Shown one piece after another: positions 22,186 to 33,647 of a stretch of 64,000 nt of DNA; within the stretch, counting starts at the first letter, position 1, and every line of letters begins with the position of its first letter. The stretch comes from Siphonodentalium dalli (taxonomy: Eukaryota > Mollusca > Scaphopoda > Gadilida > Siphonodentaliidae), in assembly GCA_032622095.1 (NCBI GenBank), contig CP136067.1, positions 46,731,549 to 46,795,548 on the forward strand, written 5' to 3'. The notes below the pieces were generated by a model, which was not told the DNA's origin, did no database searches, and saw only the letters and a program-made list of their open reading frames with translations. The translations under genes and the position numbers were made by a program.

Positions 22186-22585
22186 ATAACCCTTTACCCA
22201 ACAAAACGGCCAAAACCGGCCAAATAAAGCTTCAACAGCCTAAACTATCTTCGGTCTGTCTCAATAGAACCATACAAATATGGATATCATTGGAACCGGC
22301 TCCTTGACCACATTGTGATAGTTACAGTTATGCCCTGTGCCAATGCATTCTCTTATATATGTGAGTCGACCATAGGTCGCCTCGCATATATAAGAGAATG
22401 CATTGGCCTAAAAAAAATCTTTTGTTAACACTTTTTACCATTTTTTCTTACATTCTTTAACAATTTTATAATTTTTAATGTGTTAAGCCAATGCATTCTC
22501 TTATATATGCGAGGCGACCTATGGTCGACTCGCATATATAAGAGAATGCATTGGCACAGGGTCCTTCTGTTGGGTAAAGGGATAA
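22186..22585 (+). mobile_element. MITE-D, copy 1 (400 bp)
   Basis: It is bounded by ATAACCCTTTACCCAACA and TGTTGGGTAAAGGGATAA, so the TTAA target has mutated. Two 67-bp hairpins made of CCAATGCATTCTCTTATATA and its complement face each other in opposite orientation around an AT-rich linker. The left arm contains CGGCCAAAACCGGCC and a unique 150-bp stretch. Confidence 0.85.
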
Positions 22586-22682
22586 AGGATTTTCGTCAGC
22601 TTTTCAAAGAGACTGCCTATTGACTGGTCAGCAAGAAATGAAGTTGAAGTACAGTGTGATTGACATTTTCATTACTTTCCAG

Positions 22683-22807
22683 TATATGGAAGAAGGGAGA
22701 GCCGAATAACTTTGGAGGAGTGGAGCGATGTGGAGAGATTTGGAACTTCAAACTCAATGATAATCCATGCCAAAATAAAGTCCGCTATATCTGCAAAAAC
22801 ACCATAT
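22683..22807 (+). CDS. CTLD1, exon 3 of 3 (visible exon 3)
   Basis: The acceptor CATTACTTTCCAG ends at 22682 and the donor GTAAGT starts at 22808. The single leading base completes the Val codon left by exon 2. It encodes WKKGEPNN, in which Glu and Asn of EPN are the calcium and mannose ligands in this family. ERCGEIWN and LNDNPC follow, with Asn-Asp ligands where most members have Trp-Asn-Asp, and VRYICK supplies the last cysteine. The first position of the WND motif is Leu here. The set of ligands predicts calcium-dependent mannose-type binding by CTLD1. The exon ends in phase 1. Confidence 0.9.
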
Positions 22808-23057
22808 GTAAGTGATATTAAAGCTACTTGGCAGCTTGCGATCCAGAACACCAAATGATATTTGCTTTTCTATTTTTCCCATGTAGGTAAATAAATACCT
22901 GAACTGCCTTTTTATGAGCATTATATGTCCCAGGAAGATGCATTGAAGTCAGAAAATATGCTGGTTTGTGAACCCCCTCCTACAACTTTCCTCAATATTA
23001 TACAAAAAATAAAACTTTTTGATATGATTGGTTTATGTTCAGTTATGTTCACGCTGA

Positions 23058-23447
23058 TTAACCCTTTACCCAACAAACCGGCCAAAACCGGCCAAATAAA
23101 GCTTCAACAGCCTAAAATATCTTGGGTCTGTCTCAATAAAACCATACAAATATGGATATCATTGGAACCGGCTCATTGACCACATTGTGATGGTTATAGT
23201 TATGCCCTGTGCCAATGCATTTTCTTATATATGCGAGTCGACCATAGGTCGCCTCGCATATATAAGAGAATGCATTGGCCTAAAAAAAATCTTTTTTTAC
23301 CATTTTTTCTTACATTCTTTAACAATTTTATAATTTTGAATGTGTTAAGCCAATGCATTCTCTTATATATGCGAGGCGACCTATGGTCGACTCGCATATA
23401 TAAGAGATTGCATTGGCACAGGGCCGTTCTGTTGGGTAAAGGGTTAA
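23058..23447 (+). mobile_element. MITE-D, copy 2 (390 bp)
   Basis: TTAA at both ends (23058-23061, 23444-23447), with CCCTTTACCCAACAAACCGG at the left and TGTTGGGTAAAGGG at the right. Both hairpins are intact. It lies 250 bases after exon 3. Confidence 0.9.
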
Positions 23448-23799
23448 AATATGAAGTATGTGCATGGTCACAGTGGTGAAGAATGTGATTGATAGCAGAG
23501 TCCCTTTTTTATTTTACCTTCTTCTTCATTATTTATTCCACACCCATTGACGTGAGGTACATGTATTCAACGGAATCCCAGCCATTGAATACATAGTAGT
23601 GTATACCTCTAGTGGAATACAAGCCGAGACTATTCTTGTTGACGTTGTCGCTAAGAAAGATGACGTACATTACGTCGATCATCCGCTTCCGGTGATCCGC
23701 CCATAATAACTGGCTATTTGTCAGACTTAAATCACAAAGAGGTTGCTATAGTAACAATGGATATGACATTCATGGATTGAAATTATCTGACTGAACGGT

Positions 23800-23993
23800 G
23801 TAGAATAAATACAGAACACAACTTGCATCATAATCTCGAATCTTTTATCGAACTCGTTGCGGACGGCGCAAAGTTATATTTCGCTCGAGCTACGCTCTCG
23901 CAAAATATATCCTTGCGCCATCCGCAACTCATTCGATAAAAGATGCTTGATTAAGATGCGCGTTGTGTTCTGTCTATTTATACAGTTCAGTTC
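23800..23993. mobile_element. foldback MITE of about 190 bp
   Basis: AATAAATACAGAACACAACTTG at the left pairs with a TGTGTTCTGTCTATTTAT-type right end. ATCTTTTATCGAACTCGTTGCGGA pairs with TCCGCAACTCATTCGATAAAAGAT further in. The loop holds TCGCTCGAGCTACGCTCTCGC. Non-coding. Confidence 0.8.
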
Positions 23994-24171
23994 TGTGGGA
24001 ACAAATACCTCTATTTATTTTTATAATTTGAGTAATATTGAAACTCATGGACAATTCTGCTTTTGTTAGGAACCAAAAATATATATATTCCACCAAAATA
24101 TATACGGAACAGCTGTGGCTATGGAGTGTCCACCAAATGATAGAGATTATCAGATTCGTTCCAAGTAAACA

Positions 24172-24425
24172 GTCGACGAGAAGACAGTCTCAGACTGATG
24201 AAGATGGATTATTCTAAAATCAAGTGGCTTTTTGTGTCAGATATTTGACAAACCGGCAAAATTTTGTTGAACAAATTGTTGATAAATAACAGGTTTTGGA
24301 CAATTTTATACTATAGTTGACTGTGGTTAGCATTATTTTTGGGCAATTACTCGATTCTGATAACTGAAGCGGAATTTCAAAAAATATTGTTGCTGTTGGA
24401 ATCTGATGATATGGAGACCATCAAA
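24172..24425 (-). repeat. MITE-C2 fragment just upstream of exon 4
   Basis: It contains GAAGATGGATTATTCTAAAATC, GTGTCAGATATTTGACAAAC, TATAGTTGACTGTGGTTAGC and GATGATATGGAGACC, in the order of the minus-strand C2 copy at 2940-3360. It ends 38 bases before the exon 4 acceptor. Confidence 0.65.
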
Positions 24426-24463
24426 TCAGATTGATTGAAGTAAGTGGAAATTACTTCTTCCAG

Positions 24464-24551
24464 ATGATCAGATCAGATGTGACATCCTGTGGAGGTATTA
24501 TGATGGTCGTTGTTACAGAGGGTACAGACAAGCCGAATGGCCGGTTGCCAG
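24464..24551 (+). CDS. CTLD2, exon 1 of 4 (visible exon 4)
   Basis: The acceptor ACTTCTTCCAG ends at 24463 and the donor GTAACT starts at 24552. The two leading bases complete the codon begun by the last base of exon 3 (Tyr). It encodes RCDILW, YYDGRCYRGY and AEWPVAR, the N-terminal strand and the start of helix 1 of a CTLD. The short exon ends in phase 2 inside the helix, so CTLD2 is split differently from CTLD1 here. Confidence 0.8.
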
Positions 24552-24659
24552 GTAACTGATTGATCTAAGTTTTACATACAAATGTGTATTGCAGACATGT
24601 CCATATATGTATACATACAGATATACTATTTTACAGCTATATTGATATAAGTTTAATTA

Positions 24660-25330
24660 TACCGCCCGCAACGAAGTTGGAGTCAGCTGAGCCGTCCGTC
24701 CGTCGTCCGTCCGTCGTCCGTCCGTGGACACATATTTGTCCGGAGTTTTTCTCAGTCGTTTTTTGATCAATTTCCGTGAAACTTGGCACAGACATCAACC
24801 ACCATGGGAACCTGTGCACCTGCGATTATGACGTCTGTCGGACTTTTTTTGCTGGAGTTATCCCCCTTTTTTCGACTTAGAAATTTTTCGCAACATGTAT
24901 ACTTTTGTCTGAGCTTTTATTCCTACATTTTTCGGTCAATTTTTTAAAAACGTGGCACAGATATTTAGTACCATGGGAACTTGTGCACCTGCGATTATGA
25001 CGTCTGTCCGACATTTTTTGCTGGAAACTTTTTTTGCAACATGCATAATTTTGTCCGAGCTTTTATTCCTACATTTTTCGGTCAATGTTTTTTAATCTTG
25101 GCACTGATATTTAGTACCATGGGAACCTGTGCACCTGCGATTATGACGTCTGTCCGACATATTTTGTGTGGAGTTATTCCCCTTTTTCGACTTATAATTT
25201 TTTTCGCAACATACATAATTTTGTCCAAGCTTTTATTCTTACATTTTTTGGTCAATAGGTTTAAGATTAAGGTTATGGTTGTACACCTGCAATGGGAACT
25301 GTTATTTTATTATTTTAACTAAATGTTTAC
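24660..25330 (+). repeat. tandem repeat of GGTCAATTTTT/CCATGGGAAC units behind a CCGTCCGTCGT block
   Basis: A GTCCGTCCGTCGTCCGTCCG run (24696-24724) leads into three or four units. They carry TTGGCACAGATATTTAGTACC, ATGGGAACCTGTGCACCTGCG and ATTATGACGTCTGTC at about 24780, 24950 and 25100. Words match 1430-1700. ORFs in this stretch translate the repeat. Confidence 0.75.
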
Positions 25331-25538
25331 TGACATGTGAAACATCTTAGTATTTTAAAAACAGGGGGTATCCGTAGTCCCATTGGGACAGTCACACCTC
25401 TAGTTTGAAACTAATATATTAAATCATTCCATGTTCTGAAAAAAGTGGACGAAACGACATATTTGTCGCTGTATGGTTCGCGAGATGAACGACATATAAC
25501 TTCAATTAATCATCTGATTTATAAATGAACTGTATAGG

Positions 25539-26004
25539 CAGGGTTTCCGCTAGGGGTAGGGGAATGGGGCCGGTAGCCGTCAAGGGGAAAAATCCAGGTA
25601 AAAGTAGCCTGTTTTAGCACTGCTTGAACTACTTTCGTTATATCGGCCAATAGAATCGTGTGAGAGTACCGTAGAAATGGCAGATTGTTTTGTTCCATTT
25701 CTGCACAAGTGCCAAGCTATCAAACCTTATACATGTACCTGTAACTTTAAAACTAGTAAATTTATTAGATATAAATTAATTTACGAAGTACAGAACACCA
25801 GTAATTTGGATCCCGAGTTAAACGTGCTCGTAAATGTTAAAAGACTCAAATTCCTTAGTGCTATTCCAACAAAATTCAGAAGTTTTAAACATCTTTATAC
25901 CTTTATAGACATACAGTATGTCCTGGGGTATGGCAGGAGGGGAAAACTTGGCGAGGGGAATGGGGCCGTCAAGGGGACCCCCTGCCTGTATAGCGGAAAC
26001 CCTG
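25539..26004. mobile_element. hAT-like MITE (466 bp)
   Basis: The ends CAGGGTTTCCGCTA and TAGCGGAAACCCTG are perfect inverted repeats. GTATAGG directly flanks both (25532-25538 and 26005-26011), one base short of the usual 8-bp hAT duplication. Inner words GGGGAATGGGGCCG and CAAGGGGA recur near both ends in the same orientation. No transposase. Confidence 0.8.
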
Positions 26005-26208
26005 GTATAGGAGATATTTTTATTAATACAATGTCCCAATGTATAAGTGAAATAGATTATGATAGCACACATAAACTGAAAATACACATCAATTAAAACG
26101 AATTATGGACCCTTTTGACACAAAATTGTTAATAATTATTGCTATGACGTTGATGTTAAACTCACGCATGATGTCACGTATATGACATTATAGATACTCT
26201 CCAAAGGG

Positions 26209-26468
26209 TTAACCCTTCCATGACTGCAGCTTCCTGAAATTTTGCGAAAACCCTGTGCCAATTCATTCTCTTATATATGCGAGTCTCCCATTGGGAGCCT
26301 GCATATATAAGAATGCATTGGCCTAGCAATATCTACCTTGACCTTGTAAGCTAGTGCATTCTCTTATATATGCAAGGCTCCCTATTGGAGACTCGCACAT
26401 ATAAGAGAATGCACTGGCACAGGATCTTTAATGCTGCATCAGCACAGCTCCCATCTTGAATGCATTAA
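26209..26468 (+). mobile_element. MITE-D2, copy 1
   Basis: TTAA at both ends. Two hairpins of the CATTCTCTTATATATGC type are present, but with loop arms GTCTCCCATTGGGAG and GGCTCCCTATTGGAGAC instead of the GTCGACC of MITE-D. The flanks differ too: CCTTCCATGACTGCAGCTTC at the left and GCTGCATCAGCACAGCTCCC at the right. Confidence 0.75.
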
Positions 26469-26715
26469 CATCCTATATCTATTACTAAAGATCCACAGTC
26501 CAATTCATACCAGATAATTCATAATTTACCAGGTAAAAGATTATAAAACTACTTGATAAACACCGTCAATCGTATCACACGGGCATCGCAGAAATCCACA
26601 AAATCATCAATGATTATGTCCCATACAGCAAAAACTATCACTCTTTAATATCTACTGTTATTGGCAATGAAAGCATGGATGCTCCTTATAAGAAAAATTT
26701 TTGATAGAGGAACCA

Positions 26716-26826
26716 AATGCCCTAATTAATCGACTCCTTTAACCACAGCAGAATTATGGGTAACTTTTCAGGATTTAGTCGGAAATATGGCTTGTTGCCA
26801 TTCATTGGAAATTAGGGCATTACTGT
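26716..26826. mobile_element. MITE-B with internal deletion
   Basis: It runs from AAATGCCCTAATTAATCGAC through one arm to CATTCATTGGAA, then jumps straight to the outer end TTAGGGCATTACTGTA. Most of the second arm is deleted. Confidence 0.75.
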
Positions 26827-27140
26827 ATATTCCACCAAAATACGGAAGAGCTGTGGCTTAGGAGTGTCCACCAAGAAGTGATACAGATTGTCAGATTTAT
26901 TCCAAGAGTTGTCAACCCAGAATGCACCAGAATTCAAACTAAGAGATAGAGTTATTCCCCTTCCATTGAGAATAATAGACTTTACAGTACAGACTTTATC
27001 AAAATTAAGCACAGAAAACACCTTGGTACCTCGACAAAAACACCATGTTCCCAGTTTATTTAACCAGATCATTTGATAATACAATGTTTTGGAGCTTCGT
27101 CTTTCAAATAGTATATAATATGGAATATCTATTATATATT
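26827..27140 (-). repeat. fragment related to the 42396-43473 element
   Basis: GAGTTATTCCCCTTCCATTGAG is the complement of CAATGGAAGAGGAATAACTC at 42844. AAATGGGnCTTTAA-type ends also recur at 27775-27790 and 42396. The full element boundaries are not resolved here. Confidence 0.45.
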
Positions 27141-27740
27141 TTGGAAGATCTGTCTGTGTGTCTGTGTGTGTGTGTGTCTGTCTGTTTCCAATGGACTCGA
27201 AAACGGCCAAGCCGATTTCGATGAAACTTGCTATGTAGGGGTATTTTCGGCCGGGGAGTGACATAGGCGTATTAATTTGCCCATGCGACGTGACCGTGAC
27301 CTTGAAATCGGGTCATTTCAAGGTCAAACGCACGAATATCACAGGATTTTGATGAAACTTGGTATGTGGGGGTACTTTCGTATGGGGAGTCTCAAAAGCC
27401 TATTCATTTGCCCGTGCGACGTGACATTGACCTTGAAATCGGGTCAATTCAAGGTCAAATCGCGAATTTTGATGGGATTTTGACGAAATTTGATACGTAT
27501 GGTTACTTTTGTTAACTGAGTGTATTGGATGGGTCGAGTCGTGACCCTGACCTCGACCTTCAAAATGATCAATTCGAGGTCAAATCGGGTAAAACTGGAT
27601 GGATTTTGACGGGCACGTTTGTCGGGTAATTTTGTCCGGGCAGTGTTTTGGACTGGTCAAATCGTGACCCCACTTGACCTTGACATTCAAAATGGACAAT
27701 TCAAGGTCAAAGCCCGGACGAAGTCGGGTCACCTTCTAGT
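27141..27740 (+). repeat. TGACCTTGAA-rich tandem units behind a GTCTGTCTGT microsatellite
   Basis: A CTGTGTGTGTCTGTCTG run (27150-27186) leads into units with GATTTTGATGAAACTTGGTATG, GGGGTACTTTCG, CCGTGCGACGTGAC and CCTTGAAATCGGGTCA-TTCAAGGTCA. There are about four units of roughly 130 bp. The 150-codon minus-strand ORF over this stretch is not a recognisable protein. Confidence 0.65.
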
Positions 27741-27913
27741 GTTATATATAATGTGAGCTGGTGATTCGAAAATTAAGTGGGCCTTTAATAGCAGACGAAG
27801 ATTTAATTGGTATTTTGACAGAGTTGTTATTGGTAAGAGACAGTGCTGGTAGAGATTAAAGGAGACCCTCTAGCCTCCTCCATGCCTTCTTTATAATCTC
27901 TCCTTCTTATTAG

Positions 27914-28064
27914 GGCATCATGTGAGAAGAAAGGTGCTCAGATGCTGCAACTTGATAATAAAACCACTCAGGCTATTGTCAATAAGCTGGCCAAAGTGAG
28001 GGGGAAGTCAATATGGCTGGGACTACAGTTAGCTGTTGCCAACATTACCGACCATGGCATACAA
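27914..28064 (+). CDS. CTLD2, exon 2 of 4 (visible exon 5)
   Basis: The acceptor CTCCTTCTTATTAG ends at 27913 and the donor GTAAGT starts at 28065. The single leading base completes the Arg codon of exon 4. It encodes ASCEKKGAQMLQLDN (the end of helix 1 with its Cys, then the strand before helix 2), IVNKLAK, and SIWLGLQLAV, the W-x-G-L core strand. Sequons NKT and NIT are present. It ends in phase 0 as required by exon 6, which is almost 20 kb away. Confidence 0.88.
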
Positions 28065-28172
28065 GTAAGTTCTATTTACACTACACACAGGGGGCATGTA
28101 AACAGATTCCAGACACAGTTTGTAGTGGGGGGTGAGGCAGGTTTTTTTGTTTGGGGGGGGGGGTGGTTTGTA

Positions 28173-28932
28173 CAGGCCTTCGATTCTGTAAAATGCAGGA
28201 GTGTGGTTGGTCACTCGCCTAACCTGAAACCCAGGCGTGTGATTTTGGTGGATATTTCGGGGGTATAAAATGACAAACGAAGACTCAAAATTAAATCAAT
28301 TTTATCACCATTGTGATTCATCTTGTACACATGTATTCTCCACATTGAAGTAATTAAAACTCCATTCTCGAATTGCGTTGTAATGCTTCCGTTGGATGTA
28401 AGTTGTTATGAAATGCGGTCAGAGACCATGTAACCACGTGAGAGTTTCCTGTTGTGTGAACTCTATCGATATTTTAAAAAATAATGTTTGATTGCCCCGA
28501 ACTCAAGTTTCAATTTCTATTCATCTTCACCGCCCATCGGGGCGGCTTCATTTAGAACGCAACACAATCATGGTACCAAAATTACGTTGCATTGGTGATG
28601 GGGTGCACGGTGGGATTAATTTAAATATGTCATGTTGGTAACAATATCTAGCCGAGAATTACTCAGACCTACATACGAATGCGACGACATCGCTAAACGC
28701 ACCTGACTATAATAATGTTCTAGCGCATGCGCAAAACTTAAAACAATTACTTCCGTCGTATACGGCATGTCTGTCAGTCTTCTCCAGCAAACAAGGTTGA
28801 TCGTTATTATAAACCCTTTTTCAATCGTGCGCCGAATATCGCCGAGGAGTGTGATTAATTACTCGCCAAGATTTAATTTCAGGCGTGCTATGGTGCGCGA
28901 GCGCGATCGCACGCCTCATAATCGAAGGCCTG
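28173..28932. mobile_element. CAGGCCTTCGA-ended transposon (760 bp) with 7-bp TSD
   Basis: The ends CAGGCCTTCGATTCTG and TAATCGAAGGCCTG are inverted. GTTTGTA flanks both (28166-28172 and 28933-28939). The right end continues inward with GCGTGCGATCGCGCTCGCGC, similar to the GC-rich subterminal region of the element at 45627-46552. No transposase ORF remains. The superfamily is undecided. Confidence 0.75.
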
Positions 28933-28959
28933 GTTTGTATGAAAAAAATCCCATAATAC

Positions 28960-29390
28960 AAGGTTGACATTTTTGGAATTTTGTTGAAAAACATGGCTGC
29001 TGCATTTCAAATTTGAATCCATCGGTGCACCCTGCAGCCCACATTTATTGGAGAAATGTTTCGAAAATTTACAGGCATATGTCTAGGATCACCTCCAGAT
29101 CCTCCTATCAAATTTGAAAACATTTTGATGATAATCATTGCCAGCTGTAGCCATCTTAGTTTGTGTTATTTTCATGACTAAATCCTTTTGCACACCCTAC
29201 AACTGACATTTTCTATCCGATTGATCCCAAACTACATATGTATCTTCAGAGTGACTTTGAAATGAGAGCTATCAAATTTGAATTTTTTTTATAACAAACA
29301 TGGCTGCTGGCAGCTACATCCCTCATCCAATCGCCACAAAAATTCACATGGATTTTCAAAGTGACCTGTCAATAGATATTATTTTTTTTT
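28960..29390. repeat. degenerate ACATGGCTGCTG repeat
   Basis: Words AAACATGGCTGCTG, CAAATTTGAATCC, GTGACTTTGAAAT and TTTATTGGAGAAATGTTT recur twice or more here, and some recur at 21345-21420. It looks like diverged tandem units next to the large element. Confidence 0.45.
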
Positions 29391-29404
29391 TATGTTGAAT
29401 GCAA

Positions 29405-30026
29405 ATAGGTTTAGTATAGTCGGAGAAGGGTTGGACCTAGAAGAAATTGGTAGAGAAGCGATTTTTATGTCATTGAACGCGGGAACATCTCCAGAACAAC
29501 ATATCCAAAACCGATAAAATCCGCTTTGAGCAATTTTTTCTACATCACTTTGAAATGTGGTCCCTTTTGTGTTGATTTTCAAATTAGCAATAAATTGTAA
29601 AACAGTGGCTACCAAGATGGCATTGACACGTAACTATAATCGTTACTAGTATTACCTCCAGTCTATATTACCCTTTATATATTAGTCAATATTGACGACA
29701 ATTTCGGCCCTATTTTTTTTTTTTTTTAACGAAAATTATCATTCACTTGCGCGAAAAAGTGTTGTTTTTTCAAGAATATCTCCGAGTAATTTGCATATTT
29801 ATTTTTAATTGGATAATCGAATGTGTTGCAAATGGTATTAAACTGTGCACATGCATGTCGTGAATACAACAGTATGAAATAATTATAATTTAATTAATAA
29901 TAGAGCACGAATATCTGAAAAATATTAACCCTACCCCCAAAAAATGAAATTTCAGGTAAAAAAAATGGAAAATATAAAAACACTTAAAATATAACATTAA
30001 CTATTTATTGATTAACTATGAGGTAT
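29405..30026 (+). repeat. left terminal inverted repeat of the 6.5-kb element
   Basis: It pairs with the complement of 35224-35866 through words such as TAGTATAGTCGGAGAAGG, AGAAATTGGTAGAGAAGCG, CCGCTTTGAGCAATTTTTTC, TCTGAAAAATATTAACCC and CTATTTATTGATTAACTATG. Identity looks roughly 70-80 percent by eye with several indels. Confidence 0.8.
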
Positions 30027-30104
30027 GCATACCTTCATAATCCAAGATGGGTGTCATAATAGGGACAACAATTTAGAGAAAGTAATGTTTTGTCATATTG
30101 GTGT

Positions 30105-33100
30105 TCCACTTTCAGCTCTCAGTCTCGCCTTCATCAATGAGAATTTCCTCTGAATTTTTACAGCCATCATCACGACAGTCACCACAAGCTACAACACACT
30201 TTAGTCCACTTTTTCTACATGAACATGAGTTATTCCCACAAGGATTCATACTCACTAGCTTGCTCTTGCAATGGACAAATTTTAGCAATGAATCGGGTGC
30301 AGCTTCTATCTGTCATGACTGGAACTAATTGTGTTCCTTGGGTTTTCCACCCCCATACTATTGGGTCCATATGTGTGTCCCCCAGAGATTTCCATATCAT
30401 AACTTGCATGTGAACTCTTAGGCTATGGAAATATGCTGCCCATTCTGTCGGTGGTAATTTCTGCGGATCCAATAATCCTCTGGCCGAGGAAATCATCTCC
30501 ATGAATTTCCTCAAACCATTCAGCGTGTCATCCTTTTTGCCAGCATAAATCATCTTGAACAATTTCACACCAACATCGACAATGAGTTTTTCGTCAGCTG
30601 TATGTTGCTTATGGCACTCAACATTTGTTGTATTTCGCGCGACTCTATTTTCTTTAGCATGCTTGTTTTACCTTGCCCGTATGTCACTGATGATCCACTC
30701 CAGGCATGAATAAAGAGAATGTTTGTCGTTTTGATTTTACTGGCCGTCTGCACAATATCTTGGATTTTCAAGATAGCCACACCACCCTTGATCGTCTTCC
30801 GTGCATTTGAAAGGAAGTATATATCTGCCATGTCTTCATTCCAATGGTACACGAGCAGGACTAACAAATCAGTGTCATCGGCCGCCACAATTACCTCTTT
30901 CCCATCTGGTGCCTGATATTGTCAGTTTTGACATCTGTCCAACATGTGGATCATGTGTTCCCAAAACGTTGTCAGTGTCAGAAAGAAGACCAGGTTCGTT
31001 GTCTACAGCGTTGACAATTTTGCCTGCTGATTATGTATCCGTTATGCCAGGCACAGTTCTGACTAAAACCATACTCAGACTCTAAAAGTACTTTTAGAGT
31101 CTGAGTATGGTTTTAATCAGAACTGTGTCAGGCAGTACTCTATCGGGTTATTCGACTATTCGACGACAGCCGATGTTAACTTGATACAAAGGGCTGCCTC
31201 TACTAGCATGTGGCCACGAACAGCTGTTGAGATTGCCTTTCCACTTATCATATGTTGTACTGCATTAGGACCATATATTGTTTCCATTGCCTCTTCCAAA
31301 CCAGATCCCTTCATCATGGAACCAATGCTTCCAAGAAAGCACATCATGACCTGGAATCCCCCCGAGTCGGCAAACGACATTCATTGACTTTGATGCAGTT
31401 ATATCTACTTCCTTCAACCACAGTGGCTGATCAAATGTCTAGCATGGAGTTGAAACTTGAAGTGCTTTGTTTGATAGCCTGATTCTGTATGAAAAGCAAT
31501 GTCGAATAAATACAGGACTCGTCAGACGGATTCAAATCAATGATAGGCAAAAACAACACTTCCGATTTATTGGACAGGCCATTTGGGCACTCGGAGAATA
31601 TATGTTCCATATAACCCGACCAATTGGGTCTAGGTTTGCTCGCGTTACTGGAAAGCCGCCCTGCATGCCAGATCAAATCTGAATTGATATCTGGGGGCAA
31701 TGTATGTATGAACTATAGCTGGAGCAGAGGCTTGTATGTGACTATTGAAAGTAACTAATCCTAATAAATTGGTGAATAGGCACTCCTTTGCCTTTCACAA
31801 TATCATTAACCTTGGATCTTTGTTGTCTTATGACTAACTGTTGTCTTGGCAGTAGTGGGGAATCATCGCGTGGAGTACATTTAACAATTATTCCCATTCC
31901 ATGAAATGTCCCGTGACCATCTAGTGTTGCAACATTATGGTTCACGTTATCTGCAACCCAATGTATGAACGCCCCTGGGAAATATGAAGCAAGAACACTG
32001 TCGTCATCTTCCGCCTGGATTACTGAATGCTTGTACAACTCAACTTCATCGTAACTAATCGAGAAGCCTACTCGCGATAGTTCCGTTACAAGCCATTTGG
32101 ACCCAAATATATGGTCTAGCTCGACACCAAGGCCGAATAAAATTGGTGATATCACTGATCGTGGTCATGCTGCTTGAATAATAGACTGACCAATACTGAT
32201 TTGCTTCATTTCTAAAGGAACCAGAACTTTCAACAGAGTTAGTAAATGGGCCGTAATCAAGCTTTTACCTCGCTCAACATCAGAAATGTCACCCATGTTA
32301 GGGTAAGGATGTACACTGTACTCCATCTCACTCAATTGAACTCTGATAATCTTGGCAGTTGCCATTACTATCCTCTCGGCTTCTTCCTCAATGTCATTTT
32401 TTCTCGGCGTACCACTTATCATTGATTATGAAGCTGGCCATATTTCTGAAACAAATAACGTTGCTTCGACCATCCACCTCAGCAAAAACTATGTAGGTCC
32501 GATAGTGGTCAAGTAGCCATTTTATGGAATATACTTCGGACCCACCGGAGAATTCTACCATCTTACTATGAAGTTCATAGAGAGGTCATTCGGCACCATA
32601 TTCTGACTCAATCCACTCACAGACCATTTGAAACCATTGCTGCATTTCATAGTCTATTTTCCGACCCGACTGTGGCTTTCGATCGGTTGGTATTGTGATA
32701 TCTTTTTTCAACATGAAACGAGTTAGACAACTGTCATGGTAAACAGCTTCAGCTGCAACCAGATCAATACAACCATGAAGTTTTGTTTGGACAGAAAGAG
32801 CCAACGACCCCCCTCTTTTTTTTCGCTCAACACTCTAATGACTTGTCGCACAGTGGAAGTGTGGTGACACTTCAAACTTGTGTTCTAAGAGGTTTTTTTT
32901 TTATCGAAATGGGTATGTTGTCCATATATCAAGCAGTCATCTTTGTAATTGAAAGGTAATAGGCTAGATCTGAGTTTTTTGTCGATGACATCTCAACATT
33001 GCCACTAGCACTACACAACCTTCTCTTAGAATCTGTAAAATCGCGTCTGCATTTTCTATGTGCAACACATTTCCAATAGGACTTGCACTAATGCGACTAT

Positions 33101-33175
33101 TTAAGTAATGCACGAGGTCTAGCCGACCACGTTTCTCACCGAAAATAATGAGGGTTAATATGCCTTTCTCTGAAA
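30105..33175 (-). pseudogene. decayed gene of a widespread repeat-associated invertebrate protein family
   Basis: On the minus strand, pieces of one protein follow in order with frameshifts and stops. They are KCVAHRKCRRDFTD (about 33040), DLVAAEAVYHDSCLTRF (32750), WVADNVNHN and TLDGHGTFHGMG (32000-31880), RPNWSGYMEHIF (31620), TFDQPLWLKEVDITASKS (31440-31390), MMCFLGSIGSMMKGSGLEE (31340), VIVAADDTDLLVLLVYHW (30890), FIHAWSG with GKTSMLKKI (30720), LPPTEWAAYFHSLRV and DPIVWGWK (30450-30350), and a Cys-rich tail with CSCRKSGLKC (30180). I recognise this order from an uncharacterised, high-copy family in molluscs and cnidarians but know no function. The acidic DDTD and GKG parts loosely recall PIN/FEN1-type nucleases, which is speculation. 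Confidence 0.75.
31045..31134. repeat. 90-bp near-perfect palindrome inside the decayed gene
   Basis: The two 45-base halves mirror each other around AAAAGTACTTTT (centre 31089/31090), with about three mismatches. It lies between the GSGLEE and AADDTD pieces of the decayed gene and interrupts it. Confidence 0.85.
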
Positions 33176-33645
33176 CAGCAACTGAATGCTCTTCATCAAA
33201 CCCAATATATATACTACATATGACACTTGTCAGCCGATAAATGACTAGTGTCCCCCGATGCCAATTCCTCAGACATGTCTATACTAATACACCTATTAAT
33301 ATGACGCTCACATAAACTATGATTAAACTCAAATGATAGAAAATGTGATTCTAATACAACAATGAATTACAACACTCTCACCGAGATAGCCTCATCAGTG
33401 AGAATTACAATCAAATCGTATCTAGCGTGTGTTGACACTGTTAGGTTTCAACAGGAGATGAAGTTTGACAACACAATTGAATATAGAAATATTAATACAC
33501 GTGTATCGATATGATAATAGTGCTGCATAGTAGCTATGCGATGTGAGCGAGAGTTTGACTTGCATGCAAGTGACAAAATGTGTCGATGCTTTGTGGGTGG
33601 CGGATGCATGGCAAATTAATAAAGCGCATTTTGGATACGAATAGT
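33176..33645. other. non-coding part of the 6.5-kb element upstream of the decayed gene
   Basis: This 470-base stretch lies between the N-terminal protein remnant and the nested foldback. It may contain the promoter and 5' UTR of the decayed gene. No motif stands out. Confidence 0.35.
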
Positions 33646-33647
33646 AC

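Noticed and set aside
23200-23479. Short ORFs reading MRVDHRSPRIYKRMHW on either strand, repeated at many loci
   Set aside because: They are translations of the MITE-D hairpin, open on both strands because the hairpin is a palindrome.
27942-28268. 108-codon ORF starting at Met 27942 as a separate small protein
   Set aside because: Its first 41 codons are the inner part of lectin exon 5. The rest reads through the donor into intron and a transposon end.
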